Part shown: positions 45,433 to 56,348 of the stretch, piece by piece
Layout of the letters: each line of letters opens with the position of its first letter
Numbering within the stretch: position 1 is the first letter of the stretch
Source of the DNA: Planotetraspora thailandica
GTDB taxonomy: Bacteria > Actinomycetota > Actinomycetes > Streptosporangiales > Streptosporangiaceae
Direction of reading: 5' to 3'
Assembly: GCF_016863335.1 (NCBI RefSeq)
Contig: NZ_BOOR01000036.1
Coordinates: 46,688 to 110,687 of the forward strand
Length of the DNA: 64,000 bases
The notes under the pieces: model-generated
Databases searched by the model: none
Seen by the model: the letters and a program-made list of their open reading frames with translations, nothing else
Told to the model about the DNA's origin: nothing
Program-made: the position numbers and the translations under genes

Positions 45433-46435
45433 TCCCAAGGAGGTGGGTGACGGCGGTCATGGCGCCGAAGGCGAGGAGGCGGACGAGAGCGGCGTCCCCA
45501 TGCACGCCGGTGGCCGAGCGCCACTCCGCGACATCCCGGTCGGACACGCGATACGGCGCCATCGCCGCCAACAGCGCCAACCGGACTCCGGGACGGTCGA
45601 CGGCGGGCAGGCCGCTCAGCCGATCCGTCGGCCACCCGCCCGTCAACGCCGGGTGGGCCCCGTCCCACGCGTCCACTTCATCCCGTACGGCCAGGCGAGC
45701 CTGGGAACTGAGCGACTCCCCTCCTCTGGCGGCGGCTTTATGCAGGGCCGCGAACGCGGTCCCCATCGCGCGGCCGCTCGGCGAGCCCGCCGCCCATGCC
45801 GGAGTCTCGTCCGCGGGGTCCCCGTCGAGCAGCGCGAGGCTGGTCCCCGAGACGTGCCGGCGACGCGTGGCTCCGGCCACCATCCGGCCGGCGAGACGGC
45901 GAACCGGGCGCCACCGCTGGAGCCCGCCGGGGAGGACGTCGTCGGTGAGCAGGGCCGACACCATGCGGTTGATGAAATGGAAGGTCAGCGCCGTGCCGAT
46001 GTACTCCGCCGCGACATCGGGAGGGACCGGCGGAGCCGTCATACCGGTCGTGCGGGTGTCCGCCCCCCACGCGAACAGGCGCGCGTGGCGGGGATCGGCG
46101 GGCGTGTCACCGCGTGCGACCGTCTCCGCGAGGCCGTGCGCGCCGGTGGCGTGAAGGAGCACCGAATGTGCGGACACGCAGAAGGGACACCGGTTCGCAG
46201 ATGACACGGCGACGGCGACGACCTCCTTGTCGGTACGCGAGGCCGACCCGGCGACGAGCGACTCGCGCAGCAGGGACCAGACGGCGGCCAGCACGTCCGG
46301 TGCCGGCGACAGCGTCATGAACAGCGGCATGCGGGCAAGGCCGAAATCCTGGGCGATCTGGCGGTAGACCGCGGCGACCCGGCCGTCGGCCTCCTTCGGC
46401 GCGACCGGTGTGACATAACGAAAGGGAGCGGGCAC
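45398..46435 (-). CDS. AhpD-like / carboxymuconolactone decarboxylase family protein
   Basis: 345 aa. An AhpD-type core with the redox motif CPFCVSAHS (about residue 83) sits inside SASRTDKEVVAVAVSSANR. The C-terminal two thirds are a family-specific helical extension. Likely a peroxidase-related or thiol-redox protein. Its last residues (SDHAEVRQKAM) are encoded by the outermost inverted unit of repeat array B, so the gene end was replaced or extended by the repeat. Divergent from the sensor kinase gene at 46629. Confidence 0.85.
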   Translation of the reverse strand: MPAPFRYVTPVAPKEADGRVAAVYRQIAQDFGLARMPLFMTLSPAPDVLAAVWSLLRESLVAGSASRTDKEVVAVAVSSANRCPFCVSAHSVLLHATGAHGLAETVARGDTPADPRHARLFAWGADTRTTGMTAPPVPPDVAAEYIGTALTFHFINRMVSALLTDDVLPGGLQRWRPVRRLAGRMVAGATRRRHVSGTSLALLDGDPADETPAWAAGSPSGRAMGTAFAALHKAAARGGESLSSQARLAVRDEVDAWDGAHPALTGGWPTDRLSGLPAVDRPGVRLALLAAMAPYRVSDRDVAEWRSATGVHGDAALVRLLAFGAMTAVTHLLGSDHAEVRQKAM

Positions 46436-46628
46436 GGCGGCCTCCTGACTTCAGCGGCGATCGCCATCGATGCTGCTCGCCGGGCATGTCCGTGTCGTCA
46501 TACCGGCGAATGCGGTCGTCGCCACTTCCGCCGCACGCCCGGGCGCCGTGCCGTACTCCAGAGGGAGTAGTCCCAGATGGGTCCTGCGGGAGGAGGCCGG
46601 AACGGCGAGCGCGATTTAGGGTGCGGGC

Positions 46629-47798
46629 ATGGAACGCGGATGGCGCGACCACGCACCCGACCTCGTGCTCGCCTGCGTCGTCGGCGCACTGCTGACGGTC
46701 AGCGGGCTGACCACGCCGGAGATCGCACCCCAGAGCTTCACGCCGGAACCCGTCGGTTATGCCGCCGTCGTGGCCGGCACGCTCGGCCTCGCCGTCAGCC
46801 GCCGCACTCCCCTCGTGGCGTTGCCGGTCACCACCGTGGCGATGCTCGCCTACCTCCTGCGGTGGGGCGAGACGACGTCGGCGGCCTTTCCGGTGCTGAT
46901 CGCCGCATTTTTCGCCGCGAGGGCGGGGCGGCGGCTGCCCGCGATCGCGGCCGGTGTCGTCTTCCTGTCCGGCAGCCTGGCAATCACCCTGTCGTCGGCG
47001 ACGTCGGCCCCGCGCGAGGTCGTCGACCGTACGGGCCTGCTGCTCGGCTGGTTCGTCGCCGCGACCGTGGCGGGGATGCTCTCCCGGCAGCGGAGGGCGT
47101 ATCTGGAACAGGTCGAGCAGCGCGCGATGGAGGCCGAGCGCACACGCGAGGAGACGGCCCTGCGGCGCGCCGGGGAGGAGCGGTTGCGGATCGCACGCGA
47201 ACTGCACGACTCCCTGACCCACAGCATCTCCGTCATCAAGGTGCAGGCGGGCGTGGCCGTCCATCTGGCCCGCAAGCGCGGCGAGGACGCGCCGGAGGCG
47301 CTGGTCACTATTCAGGAGGCCGCCGGCGAGGCGATGCGCGAGCTGCGCGCCACCCTCGAAGTGCTCCGTGTCCCCGGCGACGAGACGGCGGGCGGCGGGG
47401 TGGACCGGCTTCCCGACCTGGTCGATCGCGTACGGTCGACCGGCCTGGCCGCCGACCTGGAGATCAGTGGAACCCGGCGGCCGCTGCCCGGCGAGGTCGA
47501 CCGCGCCGCGTACCGCATCGTCCAGGAGGCCCTCACCAACGTCACCCGCCACGCCGGGCGGGCGACGGCGGCCGTTAGCGTGCGCTTCGACCCGGGCGAA
47601 CTCGTCGTGCAGGTCGACGACGACGGCCGGGCCCACGCCGGATCCGTACCCGTGGAAGGCTTCGGCCTGTCGGGCATGCGCGAGCGGGTCACCGCACTCG
47701 GCGGCAGGCTACGCGCGGGAGCACGGACCGAGGGCGGCTTCACCGTGAGGGCGGAGATCCCCCTGAACGCGGCGCAGGCGGGTGAGGGCGCGGCATGA
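46629..47798 (+). CDS. NarL-type sensor histidine kinase
   Basis: 389 aa. N-terminal block of five to six TM helices (about residues 10-155), then a HisKA_3 dimerisation domain with phospho-acceptor His in RIARELHDSLTHSISVIKVQ and an HATPase domain with N box EALTNVTRHAG and VDDDGRA, FGLSGMRERV. No separate sensory domain, so the membrane block itself probably senses the signal. The 4-bp overlap (ATGA) with the response regulator shows they form one operon. Confidence 0.92.
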   Translation: MERGWRDHAPDLVLACVVGALLTVSGLTTPEIAPQSFTPEPVGYAAVVAGTLGLAVSRRTPLVALPVTTVAMLAYLLRWGETTSAAFPVLIAAFFAARAGRRLPAIAAGVVFLSGSLAITLSSATSAPREVVDRTGLLLGWFVAATVAGMLSRQRRAYLEQVEQRAMEAERTREETALRRAGEERLRIARELHDSLTHSISVIKVQAGVAVHLARKRGEDAPEALVTIQEAAGEAMRELRATLEVLRVPGDETAGGGVDRLPDLVDRVRSTGLAADLEISGTRRPLPGEVDRAAYRIVQEALTNVTRHAGRATAAVSVRFDPGELVVQVDDDGRAHAGSVPVEGFGLSGMRERVTALGGRLRAGARTEGGFTVRAEIPLNAAQAGEGAA

Positions 47799-48466
47799 AC
47801 CGGACGATCCGCGTGCTCCTCGCCGACGACCAGGCGCTCATCCGGGCGGGGTTCCGCGCCCTCCTCAACGCCGAGGACGACATCGAGGTGGTCGCCGAGG
47901 CCCGCGACGGCCAGGAGTGCCTCGCCTCGGCGGTACGGCACCTGCCGGACGTCGCCCTCGTCGACATCCAGATGCCCGGGATGGACGGCATCGAGACGAC
48001 ACGGCGCATCGCCGCCGACCCCCGCCTGGCGGGCGTGGGCGTCGTCATCATCACCAACTTCGGGCTCGACGAGTACGTGTTCCAGGCCCTACGGGCGGGT
48101 GCGAGCGGGTTCCTGCTCAAGGACACCGAGCCGGCCGACCTCATCAGGGCCGTCAGGGTCGCCGTCGACGGCGAAGCCCTCCTGTCTCCCGCCGTCACCC
48201 GCAAGCTGATCAGCGAATACGTGTCGCGCCCTCCGGACACGATGCGCCCGGCGGCGATGGAGGTGCTGACCCAGCGCGAGCGGGAGGTCGTGGCCCTGGT
48301 CGGCCGTGGCCTCACCAACGACGACATCGCCGCGCACATGGTGATCAGCCCGTACACGGCCAAGACCCACGTCAGCCGGGCGATGACCAAGCTCGGAGCC
48401 CGTGATCGCGCGCAGCTCGTCGTCTTCGCCTACGAATCCGGCCTGATCAGCGCACGCTCACACTGA
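47795..48466 (+). CDS. LuxR/NarL-type response regulator
   Basis: 223 aa. Receiver domain: VLLADDQALIRAGFRALL, phospho-acceptor Asp in VALVDIQMPGMDG, switch Thr and KDT region (FLLKDTEP). Output domain: LTQREREVVALVGRGLTNDD, HMVISPYTAKTHVSRAMTKL. Partner of the upstream histidine kinase. Its 3' end faces repeat array C. Confidence 0.94.
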   Translation: MNRTIRVLLADDQALIRAGFRALLNAEDDIEVVAEARDGQECLASAVRHLPDVALVDIQMPGMDGIETTRRIAADPRLAGVGVVIITNFGLDEYVFQALRAGASGFLLKDTEPADLIRAVRVAVDGEALLSPAVTRKLISEYVSRPPDTMRPAAMEVLTQREREVVALVGRGLTNDDIAAHMVISPYTAKTHVSRAMTKLGARDRAQLVVFAYESGLISARSH

Positions 48467-48488
48467 ACGATCCCCCCCACATTTGAGC

Positions 48489-48796
48489 GTGATCATGCAG
48501 AAGTTCGAGATCATGCCCGTTGACCTGCGCCGACGCGTTTCGTGATCATGCAGTAAGTCGAACCCGACTCATCCGACCTGCGGAAACGATGTGCGTGATC
48601 ATGCACGCGCTCGACCACGAACCCAGACGGGCAGTGCATGATCACGATCGGCATACGAGCACGTCAGGGCATAAGTCTCCGAACTTCTGCATGATCACGA
48701 AATGAATCACCCCAGCTCAAGCATCACTTCCTCGAACTTCTGCATGATCACGCGCAAGCGTTGGGGGGCATGTTGCTCGAACTTCTGCGTGATCAC
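48489..48796. repeat. Complete palindromic 53-nt-period repeat element (array C)
   Basis: Left arm units start at 48489, 48542 and 48595 (53-nt steps; third unit GTGATCATGCAC). Inverted units end at 48645, 48698 and 48751, plus an extra one at 48796 (45-nt step). The centre is 27 nt. Spacer blocks TGACCTGCG and CGACCTGCGGAAAC sit 21 nt ahead of units 2 and 3, as in array B. It lies between two convergent genes; the TGA stop of the amidohydrolase gene is the TGA of the outermost TGATCA. Apart from it the 326-bp gap is empty. Confidence 0.9.
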
Positions 48797-49997
48797 CCCA
48801 GAGGTTGGGGCGTGTGGAGGAGGTCGTCGAGGACGTGGGTGAGGGCGGCCACACCCTCCAGGCAGTCGGACTCGTCGGCGTGCTCCGCCGGGGAGTGGGA
48901 GACGCCGGTCGGGTTCCGCACGAACAGCATGGCGGTCGGCACGGCGGACGCGAGGATGCCCGCGTCGTGACCCGCCCCCGTCGGCAGGACGGGGACGCCT
49001 CCGAGCAACTCCGCCAGCCGATCCCTGAGCGTGCCGTCGAACTCCACCACGGGCGTGTACGACTCCTGTGTCACCTCCGCCCCGGACGCGCCGGCGATCT
49101 CCCGCACCATCCTGTCGAGCACATCGGGATCGGCGGCGCGGGAGTCGAGCCAGGCGGTGACCCGGGAGGCGATGGCGTTGGTGCCGTTGGGCTCGACCGC
49201 GACCTTGCCGAACGTCGCGAGCGCACCGGCACGCCGCGCCCGCTCCCTGGCGTCGAGCACGGCGGCGGCGAAGGCCGGCATGGGATCGTCGCGGTCCTCC
49301 ATGCGCGTCGTCCCCGCGTGGTCGGCCCGGCCGCGGAAGTCGAACCGCCATCGGCCGTGCGGCCAGATCGCGGAGGCGACGCCGACGGGCGCCTCGCCGA
49401 GGTTCCTGCCCTGATCGACGTGAAGCTCGACGAAGGCGGCGATGCCGGCGAGCCGTTCGTCGTCGCGGCCAAGGGCGGAGGGATCCCGGCCGGCTCTTTC
49501 CATGGCGGTCGCCAGGCTCACGCCGCCGTCGTCGGTGAGGGATCGGGCCCTGGCGGGGTCGAGCACGCCCGTCATCAGCCGTGATCCGACGCAGGCGACG
49601 CCGAATCTGGCTCCCTCCTCGTCGCCGAAGTTGACGATGCCGAGCGGGCGCGGCAGGTCCGTTCCCCGGTCCGTGAGCACGTCGAGTGCCGCGAAGGCCG
49701 AGATCACGCCGAGCGGGCCGTCGAAGGCCCCGCCGTCGGGCACCGAGTCGAGATGTGAGCCGGTGACGATCGCGCCGCCGGCGGCGGGGTCGCCCGCCCA
49801 GGCCCACTGGTTGCCGTTCCTGTCGACCTCGTAGGCGAGCCCCCGGCCGAGCGCCTGCTCACGGAACCACGCCCGGCATTCGGCGTCGGCCGCCGTCCAG
49901 GCGTGCCGCCGGTAGCCGCCCGTCCCGGCATGCCGTCCGACGGGCAGCAGTTCGTCCCACATGCGGCGGAAGGTGTCGCCCGCGGCCTCGGGGTCGG

Positions 49998-50001
<4 letters not shown>
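48793..50001 (-). CDS. M20-family amidohydrolase (allantoate / N-carbamoyl-amino-acid hydrolase type)
   Basis: 402 aa, dinuclear metal hydrolase. Metal-binding motifs: [40 protein letters not shown]; dimerisation segment [21 protein letters not shown]-terminal [10 protein letters not shown] and [11 protein letters not shown]. The GTG start at 50001 overlaps the hutU stop (GTGA), so it is translated with urocanate hydratase. In this setting it may act on N-formimidoyl- or N-formyl-glutamate, in place of HutG (inference); by sequence alone it looks like allantoate amidohydrolase. Confidence 0.87.
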
Positions 50002-51665
<1,664 letters not shown>

Positions 51666-51734
51666 CTGTGACCTCCCCGCCGGCTCGTCTTGTACGGCCG
51701 GCATCTCATTCATATCCGATGCCCCCGAACGCGA

Positions 51735-51766
51735 GGTTCCCCGCCGCTGTGCAGCGACGGGGAACC
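51735..51766. promoter_or_regulatory. Hairpin upstream of hutU
   Basis: GGTTCCCCGCCGCT and AGCGACGGGGAACC pair with one mismatch around a short loop. It lies about 70 bp ahead of the hutU start, in the 553-bp gap between hutU and the divergent secreted-protein gene. It could be a terminator of an unseen transcript or a leader structure of hutU. The rest of that gap (51767-52218) shows no gene; the last 40 bp before 52219 include a strong ribosome site. Confidence 0.4.
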
Positions 51767-52218
51767 CCAAGGTTGATCGGGACACTACCCCTGGTCATGC
51801 CCCAGCGTTCGAACGGGCGGCTGTCCTCTATGTGAGCAATTATTCGCTGACGATCTGGCCGCCTGGTTCTCCCCGAGTGACTACCGCAAGCATCGACTCG
51901 TCCGGATTGTCGCGGAAGTTCCGACGCCCGATTGAGGTCACGGCGCGTGTCGGCAAAAGAGACCGAAATATCTGTTTCCAACTTAGCGGTGCATGTTTAC
52001 CGCAACTTTCTCCCTGATGGGCGGCGGCCTGACCATCGGTAACCTCATGTCCGGACTTTCCCGGCGCCGACCTATCCAGACGCCTCCCAGAAGCGGTCGT
52101 TCCCACGTTCTCAAGAGGTGATAGGAATGCTCTCGTCCTTGTCGGCGCGCTCGCCGAACCACGGGGTTCTTGGGTTCGTCGTTCCACTCTCGTAAAAGGA
52201 ATATCAACCGGGGGAGTT

Positions 52219-52656
52219 ATGAAGCGAATGGCTAAGGCGGCCGCCACGGTCGCACTTACCGTCGGCATCGCGGGCATGTTCGCCGCACCGGCCCAAGCTG
52301 CTGCTGAGAAGGGCGGCACCTACTCCCACGCGGGGAGTAGCGGGTCAATGGAGAAGACCACCGACGTCCTGTCCACCCAGGACCTCGACCTCCTGTCCAT
52401 CCTTCCGATCCTGGGGGGCATAACGCCGAGCTACGGCTACAGCTACGGCTACGGCTACAGCCACGGCCACGGCCACGGCATAACACAAGGCAACGGCAAC
52501 GCCGTAATCTGCGGGGGGCTGGGGTTGATTAACCTTAACCTACTTTCCCCTTACGTGTGCGAGCCAGTAATCGATCAGGTGAACACCACCGCAATGGACC
52601 CCGCCATGGCGGGGCACCCTTATATCGACCAAGGAAACGATAACTTCATTGACTAG
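52219..52656 (+). CDS. Small secreted protein with Tyr/Gly/His repeats
   Basis: 145 aa. Clear signal peptide (residues about 1-28, VALTVGIAGMFAAPAQAAAE). The mature part has a low-complexity run of GY, SY and GH dipeptides (about residues 72-90), then ICGGLGLINLNLLSPYVCEP with two Cys 16 residues apart. That hydrophobic Cys-flanked segment recalls surface proteins of aerial hyphae such as chaplins or rodlins, but no family match is certain. ATG 52219 follows CCGGGGGAGTT. It stands just left of the IS-debris region. Confidence 0.75.
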   Translation: MKRMAKAAATVALTVGIAGMFAAPAQAAAEKGGTYSHAGSSGSMEKTTDVLSTQDLDLLSILPILGGITPSYGYSYGYGYSHGHGHGITQGNGNAVICGGLGLINLNLLSPYVCEPVIDQVNTTAMDPAMAGHPYIDQGNDNFID

Positions 52657-52700
52657 CCGCGGACTTTCGCGGCTAGTTTCGCCGAACTGATCGTTTGCAT

Positions 52701-52777
52701 GAGAAAAGTGCCTTTGATCTGGAAGGATCGGACCTTGCCGAAGGTCCGCCCACACCAGTTCAGAAGGCACTTTTCCC
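52701..52777. repeat. Nested inverted repeat, probable insertion-sequence end remnant
   Basis: Outer arms of about 22 bp, GAGAAAAGTGCCTT.. (from 52701) and ..AAGGCACTTTTCCC (to 52777), with a few mismatches. Inside is an inner stem CGGACCTT/AAGGTCCG. This looks like two abutted IS termini or a solo IS end. The 52778-53300 stretch that follows has only broken frames and no gene I can support. Confidence 0.6.
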
Positions 52778-53309
52778 ATGAAGACCATCTTTCCACCACC
52801 GCAAGATCGTGGTGTCTATGGCTCTACGCCGACTCCGGAGCGATGAGCGGCAACAACAGGGCCCCGGTTTCAATGTCACCGATACTCACCTCGATGGCTC
52901 AGCCCTTGGGCGTACCTGCTGAACTGCTTCGCCTTGCGGCGATTTCCCCTTGATCATCCGATGGGGTTGGTGCTGGGCATAGTGGGCCGCCCGGGGGTGT
53001 TCCGGGGAGGCGGTGACTTCCAACGCACTACCATCCTTTTCCCGTCCGCAGCCGATCGTCCTGCAAGATCGTGGCGGGCCTCCACGAAACTCGGGTCGGC
53101 TCATCCACTGCCTGGCTTCCTGGCGTTCAACTCGGCCAACGCCCAGCGGATCTGGGCGGGGCATCCGGGATGGTCCTGCTCACGGTCGACTCTCTGACCA
53201 GGTGCGCCCCGCCAATGCCGGGCCAAGCCGATCCGGGTAGCTGTTGTAGAGCGACAGCGAGTCATGCACCAGCGTCAGCAGCGCGCGGATCAGCGTGTGT
53301 CCACTTTCA

Positions 53310-53800
53310 GCGGCCAGACCGGCGGCTTCCTCCAGCACTCCGGCCGCCCACGAGATGTTCGTTCCGGTCATCTCGGCGATCAGCTGCGCACACCGCTCCA
53401 CCACACGGTGCTGGAGCACCGCCAGGTAGCCGCCCAGCGCCCGCAAGTTCGGCCCCCGACGCTCATCTCCGGGTGCTGCACCGCGGCCGTCACAGGCGGC
53501 ACAGGTGGTCTTCGACCGCATCAGGCACGGCAACCATGGCCAGGCCTGCGCCCCGCTGACGGCCCCGCTTGCACCCGCTGTTCTTGGCCGCCTGCTTCTC
53601 TGAGCGGGAGAACGTGTCGCTGGACGGCGGGAGCGAGGAGTTGCCCGAGTTGCGCCCAGTCGCCGCTCCAACTCGGCCCCCGTCAGCCGTCCCACCGTCG
53701 CTTCCAATTGAGCGATCGTCTCGGCCTGCCGTACGGCCAACGCGGCGACCTCATCGTTGGCCGGGCACCTGTCATCCGGTCTGCGACGCCCGGAGATCAT
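53310..53800 (-). pseudogene. IS66-family transposase remnant
   Basis: Minus-strand fragments match the N-terminal part of actinobacterial IS66 transposases: AALAVRQAETIAQLEATVGR, then in another frame NSGNSSLPPSSDTFSRSEKQ and AAKNSGCKRGRQRGAGLAMV, then LRALGGYLAVLQHRVVERCA. Several frameshifts and an internal deletion remove the zinc-ribbon and catalytic regions. The 5' end of the same fragment recurs near 55484, upstream of the second small secreted gene. Confidence 0.7.
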
Positions 53801-54067
53801 CTCATGGTCACCCTGGGAGACCGTCGCCCTTCCGAACGCTCGCCAAATCGGACAGTACAGACAAATCCGTCATTAATAGTCTGAAGAAGCCTATAAACTG
53901 ATAATACGAGATCAAAAGCGTTGGACCCTTGTTTGCGCTGCAATACGGCTGGAAATCTAGACTGCGCACGATGAGACCCGATATGGGCCGTCGATGCATT
54001 TCTCGGTCATTCTGAGATGAATGTCCAGAGAATTCTGGCATGGAAGGCTTTCAAGGAGGACACGCCC

Positions 54068-54538
54068 ATGTTCAAGAATCTCGTCACCGGCCTCGCGCTC
54101 AGCACCGCCCTTACCGGCGGTGCCCTCGCTCTGTATGCCACGACTGCCAGCGCCGCGTCCAACCCGACTGGGGTAACGACCCTGGGTGCCCCGTCGGACT
54201 GGTGCCCGCCGCACAAGTGCCCGCCGCGCAAGAAGGTGGAAATCAAGGACAACGAAATCAAGGACAACAAAGTCAAGGACAACCAAGTCGGGAACCTGAA
54301 CTGGGACGGGGACGTCTGGCAATACGTCAGTCAGAACAACAGCAACAACGAAGGCACCGGCGGCTACGGCAACGGCTACGGCAAGGGCCACGACGGCGAC
54401 GACGGTAAAGTCACGCAGATCAACTCGGTCATCGCCGGGAACGGTAACAATGTCGGGAAGGACAACGAGGTCGAGATCGAGAAGAAGGACGACGGCAAGA
54501 AGCACGACTGGCCCCAGATGGCCATGACCGCCGAGTAG
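54068..54538 (+). CDS. Small secreted protein, paralogue 1 of 3
   Basis: 156 aa. Signal peptide MFKNLVTGLALSTALTGGAL to about residue 30 (TTASA). The mature region has a CPPHKCPPRKK segment, a triple (I/V)KDN-type repeat, a Gly/Tyr/Asn-rich stretch, then VTQINSVIAGNGNNVGKDNE. The N-terminus is nearly identical to the proteins at 55825 and 56754, but the mature region is longer and divergent. CAAGGAGGACACGCCC precedes ATG 54068. Upstream sequence (53880-54067) is conserved in all three copies. Confidence 0.8.
   Translation: MFKNLVTGLALSTALTGGALALYATTASAASNPTGVTTLGAPSDWCPPHKCPPRKKVEIKDNEIKDNKVKDNQVGNLNWDGDVWQYVSQNNSNNEGTGGYGNGYGKGHDGDDGKVTQINSVIAGNGNNVGKDNEVEIEKKDDGKKHDWPQMAMTAE
54239..54283. 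repeat. 15-bp tandem repeat in secreted-protein gene 1
   Basis: Three in-frame copies of GAAATCAAGGACAAC (third with changes), encoding EIKDN, EIKDN and KVKDN, plus a partial fourth (QVGN). It produces the charged repeat in the mature protein. Confidence 0.85.
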
Positions 54539-54752
54539 GACTTGCAGGACGAGAAGCGGCTGAGGTCACTGCCGATAACGACCTGACGGGCGGCCCGGAT
54601 GCCTCGGACTGAGTGGCTGGTGAACCAGAATCACCATGTTCATGCGAATGTTGGTGCCTGCTGACAACGAGAGACCACCGCTCCGTGTCTGGACGCGTCG
54701 AACTCTCGGTGAGCGCCCCTTCCGATCCGGGATGGATTCTTAAAAGCATGAA

Positions 54753-54797
54753 GGAAATAGGGCTCCGGTGAATCGACTGCGCCGGAGCCCTATTTCC
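54753..54797. terminator. Long hairpin downstream of secreted-protein gene 1
   Basis: A 16-bp perfect stem GGAAATAGGGCTCCGG/CCGGAGCCCTATTTCC with a 13-nt loop, followed by TTTGATC. It recurs in slightly degraded form at 57291-57322 after the third paralogue. Either a terminator or the inverted-repeat end of an IS1182-like element whose fragment follows it. Confidence 0.65.
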
Positions 54798-54897
54798 TTT
54801 GATCCCGTTCGACGTCGAGTCGTAATTTCGTCGGTTTCGCCCAAGGCGGCGGCGAACGGACAATGCAGTGGTTAAACGGTCGCTCGTCCCCGGCGGG

Positions 54898-54978
54898 TTC
54901 ACCCTCGATGACTTCGTCATCGACACCGCCGCCGGCACCGTGACCTGCCCCGCGGGACACGCCGTCCCGCTGTCGCCT
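54898..54978 (+). pseudogene. IS1182-like transposase fragment (copy 1)
   Basis: Encodes FTLDDFVIDTAAGTVTCPAG and HAVPLSP, resembling the conserved DDFxID...TVTCPAGHT segment of IS1182-type transposases. It is only about 27 codons, without start or catalytic core. A second copy with the same flanks lies at 57428. Confidence 0.6.
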
Positions 54979-55100
54979 ACGAGCTGCCGGCACCACCAGC
55001 GCAAGGCGTCCACGCCGCCTCACACTTCGAATGGTCCCACACCTTCAAAATCCCAGGCTGAACGGCGACCACCGTCTTGTACACCGCCTTGCAGCCGATA

Positions 55101-55231
55101 TACGTGGCCGGGCTGATCCGCCGCCACCGAAGCGCGATGGGCTCGCGCCGGCGCAGGCTCAACCCGGGCCGGCAGGCGCCCCTCGTGCTGGTCCATCTGA
55201 GCAAAGGCGAGACCTACGCCGAGGTCGTCGC
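55101..55231 (+). pseudogene. IS5-family transposase N-terminal fragment (copy 1)
   Basis: Encodes YVAGLIRRHRSAMGSRRRRL, NPGRQAPLVLVHLSKGETYA and EVVAGG, matching the N-terminal HTH region of IS5-type transposases common in actinomycetes (pattern RRHRKAIGSRWRKLNPGQQALL). No start codon and no DDE residues remain. The rest of the 54539-55824 gap is further debris with no intact gene. Confidence 0.65.
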
Positions 55232-55824
55232 AGGCGGTCGGCCAGAAGGTCGCCAATGCCGCACACGCCCGGCTGCGCAGTCCCGGCGAGCGGGCGAATG
55301 CGCAGTTGAAGGCTGGCGACTCCTACGAAAGCTCCGCTGCTGCCCCAAACGAGCAGGGCAACCGGTCAAAGCAATCCACGTCCTACAAGCCCGAGAAGCA
55401 GGGTGAAAAGGCTCACTGCTCCGTCTCTGGACGCGTCGAACTCTCGGCGAGCGCCTTCCGACCCGGGATGAATTATTCGCCTGCCGTACGGTCAACGCGG
55501 CGACCTCATCGTCGGCTGGACACCTGTCATCCGGTCCGCGACACCGGAGATCATCTCACGGTTGCCCTGGGGGACCATCACCCTTCCTAACACTCGCCAA
55601 ACCGGACAATACGGAACAAATCAGTCATTAATAGCCTGAAGAAGCCTATAACTGATAATAGGAAATCAAAAGCCTTAGATCCTCGTTTGCGCTGTAATGC
55701 GACTGGAAATCAAGACAGCGCACGACGATGGCCGAATAAGGGTCATCGAAACATTTCTCAGTCATTCCGAGAATGAATGTCAGAGAATTTTGGCAATGGA
55801 ACGACTTTCAGGGAGGACACGTCC

Positions 55825-56139
55825 ATGTTCACGAAGGTCATCACCAGCCTCGCGCTCGGTACCGCCCTTGCCGGCGGCGCCCTCGCCCTGTGTGCCACGA
55901 CTGCCAGCGCCGAGTCCAACCCGGGGCATGGCGTCAAGATTGGGGACATAGGAAGCGGCAACACCTCCACCGTCTCCGTCGGCCAGAGCAATACCAATTC
56001 GCCTTCCAACGGATACCCCGTCGAGCAGTCCAACAACTCCGCGATCGAGAGCGACACCGGGGCCTTCTTCGCCGGAAATGACATCAAGAAGAAGGCGTCG
56101 GTGGACGTCGACAACGAGCCCCCGTCGGACGTCCAGTAG
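55825..56139 (+). CDS. Small secreted protein, paralogue 2 of 3
   Basis: 104 aa. Signal peptide MFTKVITSLALGTALAGGAL to TTASA. Mature region is rich in Asn, Ser and Gln: SGNTSTVSVGQSNTNSP, VEQSNNSAIESDTGAFFAG, ending KASVDVDNEPPSDVQ. The alternating QSN/NSA strands suggest a beta-rich, possibly self-assembling protein (inference). CAGGGAGGACACGTCC precedes the ATG. Closest to the gene at 56754, including untranslated flanks, so the two arose by recent duplication. Confidence 0.82.
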   Translation: MFTKVITSLALGTALAGGALALCATTASAESNPGHGVKIGDIGSGNTSTVSVGQSNTNSPSNGYPVEQSNNSAIESDTGAFFAGNDIKKKASVDVDNEPPSDVQ

Positions 56140-56348
56140 GACTTGCAGGACGAGAAGCGGCCAAGGTAATTGCCGATAACCGACCTGACCGGCGCCCGGA
56201 TGCCTCGGAGTGAGCGGGTGGTAAACCAGAATCACCATGTTCATGCGAATCTTGGTGCCTATTGACAACGAGAGACCACTGAGCCCTTTCCAGCCTGACG
56301 TGGCTGGTCCGGGGGGATCACAGGCGGCGTGTCTGCGTCATGAAGCTG

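Noticed and set aside
45150..48796. CRISPR array call for the 20-nt repeats with 33-nt spacers
   Set aside because: Units are in mirrored orientation, the spacers themselves are conserved between arrays, and no cas genes are present.
52699..53240. Several short open frames between the first secreted gene and the IS66 remnant
   Set aside because: No ribosome site, no recognisable motif and frames are broken; regarded as transposon debris.
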